Shown here one piece after another: positions 8,890-17,126 of a stretch of DNA of 64,000 nt. The notes under the pieces were generated by a model. The model searched no databases and was not told the DNA's origin. It worked only from the letters and a program-made list of their open reading frames with translations. The first letter of the stretch is position 1. Every line of letters begins with the position of its first letter. A program made the translations under genes and the position numbers. Location of the stretch: assembly GCA_022826645.1 (NCBI GenBank), contig JAJDUM010000024.1, positions 20,119-84,118 of the forward strand. The letters run 5' to 3'. This DNA is from Candidatus Poribacteria bacterium. GTDB lineage: Bacteria > Poribacteria > WGA-4E > PCPOR2b.

Positions 8890-8908
8890 AGTATTAAACG
8901 GTATGTAA

Positions 8909-8982
8909 TGGGCGATACTGGATTTGAACCAGTGACCTCTTGCATGTCAAGCAAGCACTCTAACCACCTGAGCTAACCGCCC
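8909..8982 (-). tRNA. tRNA-Val (GAC)
   Basis: The minus strand folds into a full cloverleaf: acceptor GGGCGGT / ATCGCCC, anticodon stem CTTGC / GCAAG with loop TTGACAT, T arm with GGTTCAAAT. The anticodon GAC reads valine codons GUC and GUU. The discriminator is A. The three bases after it are TTA, so CCA is not encoded and must be added enzymatically, unlike the two neighbouring tRNAs. Confidence 0.93.
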
Positions 8983-8993
8983 GTATAAAGGAA

Positions 8994-9068
8994 TGGAGGC
9001 GGCGGTCGGAATTGAACCGACGCATAGGAGTTTTGCAGACTCCGGCCTTACCACTTGGCTACGCCGCC
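8994..9068 (-). tRNA. tRNA-Cys (GCA)
   Basis: Cloverleaf on the minus strand: acceptor GGCGGCG / CGCCGCC, anticodon stem GGAGT / ACTCC with loop CTGCAAA, T arm GGTTCAATT. Anticodon GCA reads UGC and UGU. The discriminator T (U73) is typical of tRNA-Cys. CCA is encoded (8994-8996). Confidence 0.94.
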
Positions 9069-9071
9069 ACA

Positions 9072-9147
<76 letters not shown>

Positions 9148-9160
9148 AAAAGCGATTTTA

Positions 9161-9189
9161 AGTGTATCAAACACACTCGCATTTGTCAA
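9161..9189 (-). promoter_or_regulatory. Sigma-70-type promoter of the tRNA cluster
   Basis: On the minus strand TTGACA (9184-9189) and TACACT (9161-9166) are separated by 17 bp. The -10 ends 14 bp before the 5' end of tRNA-Gly, a fitting distance for a short tRNA leader. Confidence 0.75.
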
Positions 9190-9236
9190 CCAAAAAGTGC
9201 AAATTTACCGAAACGTGCGGAATCAACTCCGCTGCG

Positions 9237-9536
9237 TCACCTATCGTCATCGTAACCAACTATTTCGCCTGTAGTCGCATCGAAGATTGCGCCGTAGCTG
9301 CCCGGTGCAGCGAAATCTTCATCCGTCTGCATCGCCAATTGTGTATTTGCGTCCATTAGGTAATAGTGGCCGGTGTAGAGGTGCGCTGCGTCCTCAATCT
9401 GCTTGACGTGATAGCAATGGCTGTGGAATTGAATCGTATTATCGTAGATAATAATGTACCGATCTCCGAAGATACTTTGCGCGATCTGGTGAACGATAAA
9501 CGGTTCAACTTCTTGAGATATTTCTCTATTTCGCAC
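9237..9536 (-). CDS. Hypothetical small protein
   Basis: 99 residues from a GTG codon, the only start in the open frame. A GGAGG lies 10-11 bp upstream, slightly far. The sequence is soluble and acidic at its end (GEIVGYDDDR), with many histidine and tyrosine residues in the middle (FHSHCYHV, HLYTGHYYLMD). The segment YGAIFDATTGEIVGY reads like a beta-hairpin, perhaps a PepSY-like or DUF-type fold, but I recognise no family. It lies between the tRNA promoter and the OmpA-like gene. Moderate confidence that it is real. Confidence 0.45.
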   Translation of the reverse strand: MRNREISQEVEPFIVHQIAQSIFGDRYIIIYDNTIQFHSHCYHVKQIEDAAHLYTGHYYLMDANTQLAMQTDEDFAAPGSYGAIFDATTGEIVGYDDDR

Positions 9537-9582
9537 GGAGCTTCATGCCTCCATCAGGACGTGTGAATCTAGCAGTTACGCT

Positions 9583-11322
9583 TTAATCGTGGATTTCTGA
9601 TTCTCTTGTCAAAAGGATTGTATCAATCCGCCGATTCTTATCTCTGCCCTCCCGACGATTGTTATCGGCAACAGGATGATCCTCACCTAAACCGGTAGCT
9701 GTCATGCGTTTTCGTGGGACATCGCATGTTTCGGCAAGGTATTTCATGAACGCATCAGCACGCCTCTGTGTTATCCGCAGATTCACGTCTGTTCCCCCAC
9801 TGCTATCGCTGTGGCCTTCGATTCGCACATTGTAGTCGGAAAACGTCTTAATAACCTCAGCAAGCTGGCGAATCTTTGGAAAGAATTTCGGATTGATTTC
9901 CGAACTCCCTTGCTTGAAAAGATCCCCGCTGAATCGGATAAGTACCCCCTTCTCACTTTGAACCATCTCTGTCTCAGACACTGTGGCAGCTGCGTCGAGG
10001 ATCCGGCTCTCAACCGCCTCGATTTCTTTACCTTTCTCAACCGCAGCAGCTAAGTGCTTGTAGCTTTGCTGCCCCAAATCGATTGCCTGAGAATAATTTT
10101 CATCCGCAATTGCCTGTTTGGCATCTGCGAGGAGCGCTCTTGCCTTCTCGTGGTGCGCTGGGACAAGCGTTGTTGCCGCGACTGCCTCTCGGTCTAGCGC
10201 TTCTTCCGCACGAAAGACGGCATCCTTGGCTTGAGCCATTTGCTCCTCAAGTGCTTCCTCCGCCAAGCGTTCCCGCTCAATCGGTTCCGCCAGGATAAAA
10301 GCATCGCTAGCACTGCTTTCGGCTTGCGCGGCGAGCGTCAATACTCGATCATACTGCTCGCGCGTCAGCGCCATATTTGCGCCCTCAAAGCTGCTAGTCG
10401 CGCGCTGAAAGAGCTCCGCCGCATGCTCAAACGCATTCATTTTTTCCGCGCGATCAATCTCAAATTGCGCGCGCGCAATTGCTACTTTCGCATTTGTATG
10501 TGCTTCAAGTTTTGCCGTTTGGGATTCGGTAATCGCCGCGTTCTTCCCTGCCACGGTTGCAATCTTAGTCTTGTTTGCGTAGCTTTCCGCGTCTGTAGCA
10601 AGCGATTTTGCCTGATTAAAATTATCCTGTGCGAGCGCAGCGCGCGCTTGGACGATCAGATCCTGTGCCGCTTGGTAGTTACCCCCGGCGTAGGTAAGCG
10701 CACCTTGTACTTTTACATCATCAAGTATGAGTTTTACCCTATCAATAATCACTTGTATCTGCGATCGTAACATTGCATTTTGGGCATCCGTCTTTGCTTG
10801 GGTCGATTCGGCTTGCGCCGCTACTGCACGCTGCTCTGCCTGAAGTGCTCTCGCCAAAGCGCGCGTCGTTTTTTCTTCTGCAATCAACTGACGGACTTGT
10901 GCCGCTCTTGTTTTATACTCCATCTCCTGAATCACAGCTCTCAACACCCCTGCCTCCGCCTCATTAATTCGGCGCTGAGCGAGAGATTGACGGACCTGTG
11001 CACCCGCAATTCGGGATTCCATTCCTGCCCAAAACGCCAACTCTATGCTCAGAATCCCATCGCCATTACGTTGGGCTTGCTGTGCTCCTTCGATGAGCCG
11101 TGTCGCTTTGCTGAACGTTTCGCTGGCATATTCTTCCGCTCCCAATCGCCGTGCTTCCGTAACAGCTTTCTGTGCGTCGTTCAGGCTTGTTTCGAGGAAG
11201 ATCGGATCCACCTTTCCAGCACAACCCACGAGTCCGAATGCTACGAGAATGTGAAACGCAGTGACAGCCATATAGGTGACATATTGCACATATCGTACCG
11301 TGCGTCGCATGAGTTGATTCAA
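9583..11322 (-). CDS. OmpA-family lipoprotein with long alanine-rich helical region
   Basis: About 579 residues. A lipoprotein signal with two arginines and lipobox LVGC sits near the N-terminus, so the mature protein should be lipid-anchored. A DUF4398-like helical segment follows (LETSLNDAQKAVTEARRLGA), then a long alanine/glutamine-rich coiled coil. The C-terminal OmpA domain (about the last 120 residues) has VRIEGHSDSSGG, NLRITQRRADAFMKYL and DKNRRIDTILL, which bind peptidoglycan. Start choice: GGAGGA is 6 bp before a TTG at 11322, while an ATG at 11310 is 15 bp away and a GTG at 11361 has no such site. Likely role: a periplasmic spacer tying the outer membrane to the wall. It follows a DUF4398 lipoprotein gene on the same strand. 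Confidence 0.85.
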   Translation of the reverse strand: MNQLMRRTVRYVQYVTYMAVTAFHILVAFGLVGCAGKVDPIFLETSLNDAQKAVTEARRLGAEEYASETFSKATRLIEGAQQAQRNGDGILSIELAFWAGMESRIAGAQVRQSLAQRRINEAEAGVLRAVIQEMEYKTRAAQVRQLIAEEKTTRALARALQAEQRAVAAQAESTQAKTDAQNAMLRSQIQVIIDRVKLILDDVKVQGALTYAGGNYQAAQDLIVQARAALAQDNFNQAKSLATDAESYANKTKIATVAGKNAAITESQTAKLEAHTNAKVAIARAQFEIDRAEKMNAFEHAAELFQRATSSFEGANMALTREQYDRVLTLAAQAESSASDAFILAEPIERERLAEEALEEQMAQAKDAVFRAEEALDREAVAATTLVPAHHEKARALLADAKQAIADENYSQAIDLGQQSYKHLAAAVEKGKEIEAVESRILDAAATVSETEMVQSEKGVLIRFSGDLFKQGSSEINPKFFPKIRQLAEVIKTFSDYNVRIEGHSDSSGGTDVNLRITQRRADAFMKYLAETCDVPRKRMTATGLGEDHPVADNNRREGRDKNRRIDTILLTRESEIHD

Positions 11323-11402
11323 TCCATTCCTCCAGTATCTACTGTTAAGAAACACTTCCACTTCAAATATAAACAGATCTGTCCCTTTACATCAGTACGT
11401 GG

Positions 11403-11828
11403 CTATTCTTCAGGCGTAGATTGCAACTCTTGCAATTCCCATTCTGCCTGTTGAAGGTCTCGATTCGCGGCTTCTGCAGCATCTAATTGTGATTCGAGTG
11501 TGGCCTCCGAACCGTTAGCCTTCGCCTCTAACTGGTTCGCTACAGCAAGTGCCTCCGCAATTCTCGCGGTCAGCTGAGCGCGCATCCCCAGTCGATATGC
11601 TTCTGTCCCTTTGCCTGTGCTTAACATCTCTTCCGATCGGACCACCATCTGCTCTGCCTCCGCCAATTCTTGGGGTGCAAGATTTTGAGCGTCTGCTTCT
11701 TTGGCTGCTTTGATCCGGATTTTGGCGTCATAAATGCTCTCTGTTGCGCGCTCAGTTGTGGCACCACACCCAAGCACTGCTAAAACGACCACTAAACTGG
11801 AAACTTTCATCACCAACATCTGTCTCAT
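11403..11828 (-). CDS. DUF4398-family lipoprotein
   Basis: 141 residues. The signal MKVSSLVVVLAVLGC has a lipobox (LGC), so an outer-membrane lipoprotein is likely. The mature part is helical, alanine- and glutamate-rich (DAKIRIKAAKEADAQNLAPQ, then ELAEAEQMV), the pattern of DUF4398, often encoded beside OmpA-like proteins as here. A short heptad-like coiled coil fills residues 95-135. AGGAG is 7 bp upstream of the ATG at 11828. The OmpA-like gene starts 80 bp downstream and has its own DUF4398-like region, so the two probably act together in the periplasm. Confidence 0.78.
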   Translation of the reverse strand: MRQMLVMKVSSLVVVLAVLGCGATTERATESIYDAKIRIKAAKEADAQNLAPQELAEAEQMVVRSEEMLSTGKGTEAYRLGMRAQLTARIAEALAVANQLEAKANGSEATLESQLDAAEAANRDLQQAEWELQELQSTPEE

Positions 11829-11893
11829 TAGGATGCTCCTGAAGAGAAAAATGGATTAAGGTCGATACAGCGTGAGTTTACGCCTCGGATACC

Positions 11894-12895
11894 TTAACGA
11901 TCAACGCCAATTTCAAAATGTCGGACTAGAGGTGCCAAGTCATTCCAGAAATCATCTGGAATTTCCACCGCCCCCGCCTTTGCGTTCACCATAGCTTCTT
12001 CAGGAGTGCGAGCACCGGGTATCGTAGAAGCAACTTGGGGGTGGCGGGTGCACCATTGAAGAGAAGCAGCTACCATTGGGATATCGTACTCACCGCAAAG
12101 AGTTTGGATTTTGGAGACGTGATCTAGGCAAGTTTGGCTGAAGTTCCGTGCAAGATAGTTGATATCTGTGATTGGTCCTGTTGCAAGCAAGCCGCGCTCA
12201 AGCGGTGTAGCTACAACAATTCCCACGTTGTGTTTCTCCGCAGCTGGTAGGATACGTTCAACGGCCAGCTGATTCAGAAGGCTCCAAGCCTCCGGAAGCA
12301 CAGCGGCATCGAATTCTCCAGTCTCAATATAGGGGGCGTTTGTGTGGGGATCATTAGCCGCAGCACCCACATATCGGACAACTCCCTCTTTTTGCAATTT
12401 GCGCAACGCGGCCAATGCACCATCCTGTCCCATTACCTGTTGCATGGGAATATCCATGGGATCGTGAATATAGAGGACATCAAACTTTTCGATGCCCAAG
12501 CGTTCTTGGCTGGCTTCCACATCACGCAGAATTGCATCAAAACTGTAATTTTTCGCATCCATCGTGATCTGTCCGACCTTGGTGGTAACAGTACACTTGG
12601 CAGCCAGATCGGGACGCGCTCTCAGCGCCTGACCAATCGTGGTCTCGCTTCGGGTGCCACCATAAAGCGGCGCGGTGTCGATGAGCGTACTTCCAGCTTC
12701 GATGGCAGCATGGATGGTCCGCACACCGAGATCTTCTTCCATATAACTGGTGAGAAATTCATCGCCCCGAAGGTTGTTAGGATCTTCAGGGTACTCCTCG
12801 GCTGCCTGATTGGCGGTGGGAATCCCGATAAACGCAGCCCCCAAACCGACAATCGGCACCTCAAGTCCGGTTCTACCCAGAATTTTGGTTTTCAT
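11894..12895 (-). CDS. Aldo/keto reductase
   Basis: 333 residues, (beta/alpha)8 NADPH-dependent oxidoreductase. Catalytic residues are visible: D and Y in LIDTAPLYGGTRSE, K in TVTTKVGQ, and H in LYIHDPMD. The C-terminal ASTIPGARTPEE resembles the NADP-binding stretch of the family. The closest subgroup by look is the galactose/L-fucose-dehydrogenase-like AKRs (KILGRTGLEVPIVGLGAAF). The start has GAGG 8 bp upstream. It is the last gene of a three-gene unit with a creatininase-family hydrolase and an Ldh-type dehydrogenase. A sugar or hydroxy-acid substrate is inferred from these neighbours. Confidence 0.87.
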   Translation of the reverse strand: MKTKILGRTGLEVPIVGLGAAFIGIPTANQAAEEYPEDPNNLRGDEFLTSYMEEDLGVRTIHAAIEAGSTLIDTAPLYGGTRSETTIGQALRARPDLAAKCTVTTKVGQITMDAKNYSFDAILRDVEASQERLGIEKFDVLYIHDPMDIPMQQVMGQDGALAALRKLQKEGVVRYVGAAANDPHTNAPYIETGEFDAAVLPEAWSLLNQLAVERILPAAEKHNVGIVVATPLERGLLATGPITDINYLARNFSQTCLDHVSKIQTLCGEYDIPMVAASLQWCTRHPQVASTIPGARTPEEAMVNAKAGAVEIPDDFWNDLAPLVRHFEIGVDR

Positions 12896-12953
12896 GATCT
12901 TTACCTCATCGAGTGCACCGCGCTAAGGAATCAGACCTGCGCAGGGTTGTACA

Positions 12954-13685
12954 TTACCCCATCATCTCTTGCATTCTTCCAGCAACCCAATCGACGGCGA
13001 CATCAATCATAGCCTGCCCCTTTTCCGCGTTGGCTACTTTCGCGTCATGGTGATACATGCGATCAGCTTCAGCCTGATCCGGGTTGGAGATAGTCAACTT
13101 GGCACTGTCATAATCTACGCCGTCCCAATCAACATTTTCCGGGAAGGCTGCCCAAGCAAACGCGGTTTCAAATTCTGCGGCATGACCGGGGCATCTACCG
13201 GTTTCCAACTGTTCTTGGACCAACTCTGGTGAATACGCCTCCCAATATGAGTGAAAGTCAATGTTGATTCCGAGCTTTTCGCGGTAGCCATCCAGCCGTT
13301 CATGCACCGGACCAGCGTTGCCAGCATGACCGTTGATAATGAGTATATTTGTGATTCCGTGACGCCGCATGCTATCTGCCACGTCGTATAGGACCTCGCC
13401 GAACACGTCAGCGCGAAGTGTCAGTGTACCCTTGTGATCCATCCAGTGCTCGGACACGCCGATTGCCAGCGGAGTCGTGACAACAACGTCGGGAAACAGC
13501 TTTTGTGCGGCCAGCTTTGAGACATGCACAGCACTTGCCGTATCATGAATCATCGCTAGATGCTCATTGTGTTGCTCGGTGCTGCCTGTTGGAATAATTG
13601 CGCCCCTGAGCGTTCCAGCATCAATGGCTTCGCGGATATATCGTCGTGGATTTTCCCACAGTAGAACAGATTTAATCTGAGACAT
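12954..13685 (-). CDS. Creatininase-family amidohydrolase
   Basis: 243 residues from the ATG at 13685, which has AAGGAG 7 bp upstream. A TTG two codons earlier is less likely. Creatininase-fold metal-dependent hydrolases cleave cyclic or linear amides (creatinine, or formamide groups as in FAPy deformylase). The metal-binding signature is IPTGSTEQHNEHLAM (E and H), with D in IHDTASA, and ILIINGHAGNAG (H) and CPGHAAEFETA (E) further on. Placed between an aldo/keto reductase and an Ldh-family dehydrogenase, so the unit may break down a nitrogen-containing sugar or acid. Function beyond the fold is unknown. Confidence 0.85.
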   Translation of the reverse strand: MSQIKSVLLWENPRRYIREAIDAGTLRGAIIPTGSTEQHNEHLAMIHDTASAVHVSKLAAQKLFPDVVVTTPLAIGVSEHWMDHKGTLTLRADVFGEVLYDVADSMRRHGITNILIINGHAGNAGPVHERLDGYREKLGINIDFHSYWEAYSPELVQEQLETGRCPGHAAEFETAFAWAAFPENVDWDGVDYDSAKLTISNPDQAEADRMYHHDAKVANAEKGQAMIDVAVDWVAGRMQEMMG

Positions 13686-13792
13686 TTGCAAGCTCCTTCT
13701 GCTTTCAGTAAATTTTAGGTAGAATTAGCCGACGAAATCTACAGGGGTTACCCTGATTACATTGTCGTCGATCCAATAAAATTGGGGTGGTA

Positions 13793-14770
13793 TCAGAACG
13801 GCAGCGGGATTCCAACCCGTTCTGCGACGATCTGCAACTGTTCCTGATGTAGCTCGCCAACTGGGATTCCGATTTCCGCCCACTCCCGCTCACGCTCCCA
13901 TTCCAATCCGCCGGGCAGATCCGACCGATCATAACCGGGGGCGGGTTGCATCTCTCGCGCATCGCGGATATGCTGGTCGATCTCGGCTTTATACTCGTCA
14001 ACTGGTCTGAATCGAGAGATGTCAATCGCTGCGATGAAAGCACCTTGATTGGCTCCCTCCCAGATCGTTGGCGGATCGGGCGGTTTATCGAACAGCCAAA
14101 TGCCTGCCATGAAACCACCAAGTGCGTGGCTTACATGGCTTAAACCCAACATTTTGAAAAATGCTGCCGGGCTCTGCTCGAACGCTTGCTCCAGCGGCAG
14201 CTTCGCATCAATTCCAGTCGCCATATCGGCAACTATGGGCGGTTGGTCGCCCGCTGGAAGCGCGAAACTCATCGGTGAAGCTCCCGTTGCAGTAGCAATT
14301 GGGGCGTCAGGACCATGTCGAAAACGGTGGCAGGAAACCGCAAATCCAACACAATCTGCCTCAAGAGCGAGCCGTGAATACTTGCCAGCACTCCCGAAAT
14401 GGAAGTGATTGCGGCTCGTTGCTGCACCGAGTCCCATCTCTTTCGCCTTCTTGACCGCTGCTTTGGCAGCGTGGTATGAGGCGAAATGCCCCATGCCGCC
14501 ATCACCATCATACACCGCAGTTGTTGGGGATTCGTCAACGCAGCGGACAGTTGGACGTGGATTCACTTTACCGTCAAGCATCATCCCTACATATCCTGGT
14601 GTCTGGCGCGTGCCGTGACTGAACACGCCACGCAGATCGGTGAGAACTAGCAGGTGAGCCATGTGTGCGGCATCTTCTTCGGAAGTTCCCGCTTTCTGGA
14701 AGGCGTCACTGATGAAACCTCGAAGTGCATCTGGCATAACGCGGATAAATTCATCTGGAATGACATTCAT
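13793..14770 (-). CDS. Ldh_2-family (malate/L-lactate/ureidoglycolate) dehydrogenase
   Basis: 325 residues. Members reduce 2-keto acids or oxidise 2-hydroxy acids with NAD(P) and use a fold unlike classical LDH. Visible signatures: LVLTDLRGVFSHGTRQTPGY, near the family's DxRGxxSHG, GLGAATSRNHFHFGSAGKY near the SNHFG motif, and GASPMSFALPAG near the GTNPI segment. Catalytic H is expected in SHG and NHFH. The middle sequence departs from well-known members, so it may act on an unusual hydroxy acid. GGAGA lies 8 bp upstream and a promoter 45 bp upstream. It heads the Ldh-creatininase-AKR unit. Confidence 0.83.
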   Translation of the reverse strand: MNVIPDEFIRVMPDALRGFISDAFQKAGTSEEDAAHMAHLLVLTDLRGVFSHGTRQTPGYVGMMLDGKVNPRPTVRCVDESPTTAVYDGDGGMGHFASYHAAKAAVKKAKEMGLGAATSRNHFHFGSAGKYSRLALEADCVGFAVSCHRFRHGPDAPIATATGASPMSFALPAGDQPPIVADMATGIDAKLPLEQAFEQSPAAFFKMLGLSHVSHALGGFMAGIWLFDKPPDPPTIWEGANQGAFIAAIDISRFRPVDEYKAEIDQHIRDAREMQPAPGYDRSDLPGGLEWEREREWAEIGIPVGELHQEQLQIVAERVGIPLPF

Positions 14771-14814
14771 AGTTTTTCTCCATATTTAGCAAATTCGTAG
14801 CCGAGGTAGAATGC

Positions 14815-14843
14815 ATTATAGCACCTTATTTTGCATTGGTCTA
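14815..14843 (-). promoter_or_regulatory. Promoter of the Ldh-creatininase-AKR unit
   Basis: On the minus strand TAGACC (14838-14843), a 17-bp spacer and a perfect TATAAT (14815-14820), 45 bp upstream of the Ldh-family start. Confidence 0.65.
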
Positions 14844-14961
14844 TACGATTGTGAGAACGTAGATTTAGAGACGTGAGCTGCAGTAGTATTTCATCCATAA
14901 GTTCCATTATGATAATATACTTGATGTGCCCTATTCTTGACAAGAGCTAAATCTCTGGAGA

Positions 14962-14990
14962 TTGACGTAGTGATGGACTTGTGGTAGAAT
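14962..14990 (+). promoter_or_regulatory. Promoter of the phosphohydrolase gene
   Basis: TTGACG (14962-14967), 17-bp spacer, TAGAAT (14985-14990), 50 bp upstream of the ATG at 15041. Back-to-back with the divergent Ldh promoter. Confidence 0.7.
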
Positions 14991-15040
14991 CAATCTGAGT
15001 CATTAAAAAATGTGAAAATTACGGAAGAAGGGAACTTATA

Positions 15041-16990
15041 ATGCCTACAAGATCTAACGCATCTAATCTGTCTCCGGCAAAACGTGCAATTTTAATTGGC
15101 ATGGACGGAGCGAGTATGGAACTGGTTAAAAATGTGATTGATTGGGGACACGCCCCGAACATGGGTCGGCTCCTTGAGCGAGGGGTCTTTCGACCGATGC
15201 TCGGCGTTTTTCCGACCCTGACCCCGCCGGGTTGGACAGCACTCGGCACCGGTTCATGGCCCGGTACGCACCGGGTGATGGATTTTAACATTCGCGCCTT
15301 GGGAGAACCGCTGGATAAGACTGTTTGGGGCATCAATACGGGATTATGTCAATCTGAATACATCTGGAATTTGGTGGAACGGGCAGGAAGAACACCGATT
15401 CTTGTTAAATGGGAAATGTCATGGCCCCCAACGGTAACGACCGGAATTCAGGTAGAGGGCACGGGACCCGGTGTATCCAACCACCATCAGGTTGCGGGAT
15501 ATCACCTTTTTGTCAGTGGGAAATGGACACCCCGTCCGATCGGTGGCGAGCGAGATCCAGAGACACTGGATCCAAGCGGGTTACAAGATGTTAGCGATAT
15601 CGATCCGGTCACAATAGAATCAGTTGACGGAAAAGGGTGGACCGATCTGCCGGATTCGGTTCAGCCGCCGCGCGAAGTAGAATTAACAATCCAACCACTC
15701 GCGCGGGGACGCGCAGATATGAACCGGGGAAAACAGGGAGCTCCCAAGCCCTTCTTTGGGATGATTTATGCGAGTGGAGAGAACGGCTATGATTGTGTGC
15801 GGATATGTCGAAGCCGATCTGGCACTGATATCGTTACAGAACTTGGTGTGGGAGATTGGAGTGATTTTTGGTTGGATACCTTTGAGATTGATGGGTCGGA
15901 GGTGGAGGGGTATGTCCGTATGAAACTGATTACCCTCACCCCAAATGCTGATGCGTTTGAATTATTCGTCCCGCAGATCTGGCCCCGTGAGGGTTATACG
16001 GTTCCTGGTGAAATTGCAACCGAGATTGATCAGGAAATTGGTACTTTCCTTCAGAATCCTGGTCGCGATGCGTTGGGTGTGATCGACGATGACACATACT
16101 TTGAGACCTTAGAATACCACCATCAGCGACTTGCCGATGTCGCAGAGCAACTAACGAAGACCCGCGAGTGGGATGTCCTCATGGTAGAAACGCACGCGCC
16201 AGATTACACTAGCCACTTCTTCTTGAGTCAGGCAGATGAAATCAGCGGTGCACCTCCCGAAACAGTTCAACGGTGCCGAGATGGCGTCATTCGCACATAC
16301 GCATCAACAGATCGGATGATCGGACGCGTGATGGAACTTGCGGACGACGACACCGTTGTCCTCGTTTGCTCAGACCATGGTGGAACCCCGAACCAATTTC
16401 GGTCAGTCAATATTACCGAGGTGTTGGAAGAGGCAGGCTTCATCGTCTACAAGGAGGGGACACGAGAGATCGATTGGTCGAAGACGCGCGCAGTCGACGT
16501 TGGCTTGGTGCATGTCTTTATCAACCTCAGGGGCCGTGAACCGGATGGCATTGTTGATCCGGCGGATTATGAGGCGACACAGCGCGAGATCATTGCCGCC
16601 CTCCACGCGTATAAAGATCCTGCGACCGGCAGACATCCATTCTCCCTCGCGCTGACACACGCTGATGCCGAGATGGTGAACCTCACCAGCAATCTCGTGG
16701 GGGATGTGGTTTATGCCCTACGTCCAGAATTTGATGGCGCACACGGCAAACAACTTCCGTCCGTCAGCTTCGGCATCGGTGGGCAGCATTCAACATTTAT
16801 ACTTTCGGGTGCGGGCGTCCGTCAGGGGGTGGCACTCCAACGGCAGGTGCGTGTAATTGATGTTGCGCCGACACTTTGTCATTTGTTGGGTCTCCCCATG
16901 CCCCGGAATGTAGAAGGGGGCGTTGTGTATGAAGCGTTGGAGGATCCAGATTGGCACCTGAACGCCCTTGAGACTTTGGCGAAAGATTAA
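15041..16990 (+). CDS. Alkaline-phosphatase-fold phosphodiesterase/nucleotide pyrophosphatase
   Basis: 649 residues. The alkaline phosphatase superfamily hydrolyses phospho- or sulfoester bonds with two metal ions. The N-terminal ILIGMDGASM carries metal ligand D22, and VFPTLTPPGWTALGTG carries the probable nucleophile T61, as in NPP enzymes. Further metal ligands fit HAPDYTSHFF (D and H) and VCSDHGGTPN (D and H) and GIGGQHSTF (H). No signal peptide is seen, so it may be cytoplasmic. Long insertion (about 150-330) is beta-rich and unfamiliar. GAAGGG lies upstream of the ATG. The gene has its own promoter and a strong terminator, so it is monocistronic. Substrate unknown: nucleotides, phosphonates or sugar phosphates are possible. 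Confidence 0.82.
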   Translation: MPTRSNASNLSPAKRAILIGMDGASMELVKNVIDWGHAPNMGRLLERGVFRPMLGVFPTLTPPGWTALGTGSWPGTHRVMDFNIRALGEPLDKTVWGINTGLCQSEYIWNLVERAGRTPILVKWEMSWPPTVTTGIQVEGTGPGVSNHHQVAGYHLFVSGKWTPRPIGGERDPETLDPSGLQDVSDIDPVTIESVDGKGWTDLPDSVQPPREVELTIQPLARGRADMNRGKQGAPKPFFGMIYASGENGYDCVRICRSRSGTDIVTELGVGDWSDFWLDTFEIDGSEVEGYVRMKLITLTPNADAFELFVPQIWPREGYTVPGEIATEIDQEIGTFLQNPGRDALGVIDDDTYFETLEYHHQRLADVAEQLTKTREWDVLMVETHAPDYTSHFFLSQADEISGAPPETVQRCRDGVIRTYASTDRMIGRVMELADDDTVVLVCSDHGGTPNQFRSVNITEVLEEAGFIVYKEGTREIDWSKTRAVDVGLVHVFINLRGREPDGIVDPADYEATQREIIAALHAYKDPATGRHPFSLALTHADAEMVNLTSNLVGDVVYALRPEFDGAHGKQLPSVSFGIGGQHSTFILSGAGVRQGVALQRQVRVIDVAPTLCHLLGLPMPRNVEGGVVYEALEDPDWHLNALETLAKD

Positions 16991-16998
16991 TTTAGATC

Positions 16999-17035
16999 AA
17001 GGGGCAAGGGTGCGATCGTACCCTTGCCCCTTTTT
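16999..17035 (+). terminator. Strong intrinsic terminator
   Basis: 13-bp stem (16999-17011 with 17020-17032, AAGGGGCAAGGGT) and an 8-base loop, followed by T residues. It ends the phosphohydrolase transcript. Confidence 0.88.
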
Positions 17036-17056
17036 CCCTCGTTCACGCATTCCTGC

Positions 17057-17085
17057 TTGAATTATCTTTATCAATATGTTAAAAT
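17057..17085 (+). promoter_or_regulatory. Promoter of the helicase-exonuclease gene
   Basis: TTGAAT (17057-17062), 17-bp spacer, TAAAAT (17080-17085), about 40 bp upstream of the start codon. Confidence 0.65.
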
Positions 17086-17126
17086 ATAATTAACCAAAAC
17101 CAACATAATTGAGCGAGGTGATGGTC

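Noticed and set aside
8770..8908. Possible T-box leader before thrS
   Set aside because: No T-box core (AGGGUGGNACCGCG-type) or specifier arrangement is visible. The hairpin there is an ordinary terminator of the tRNA cluster.
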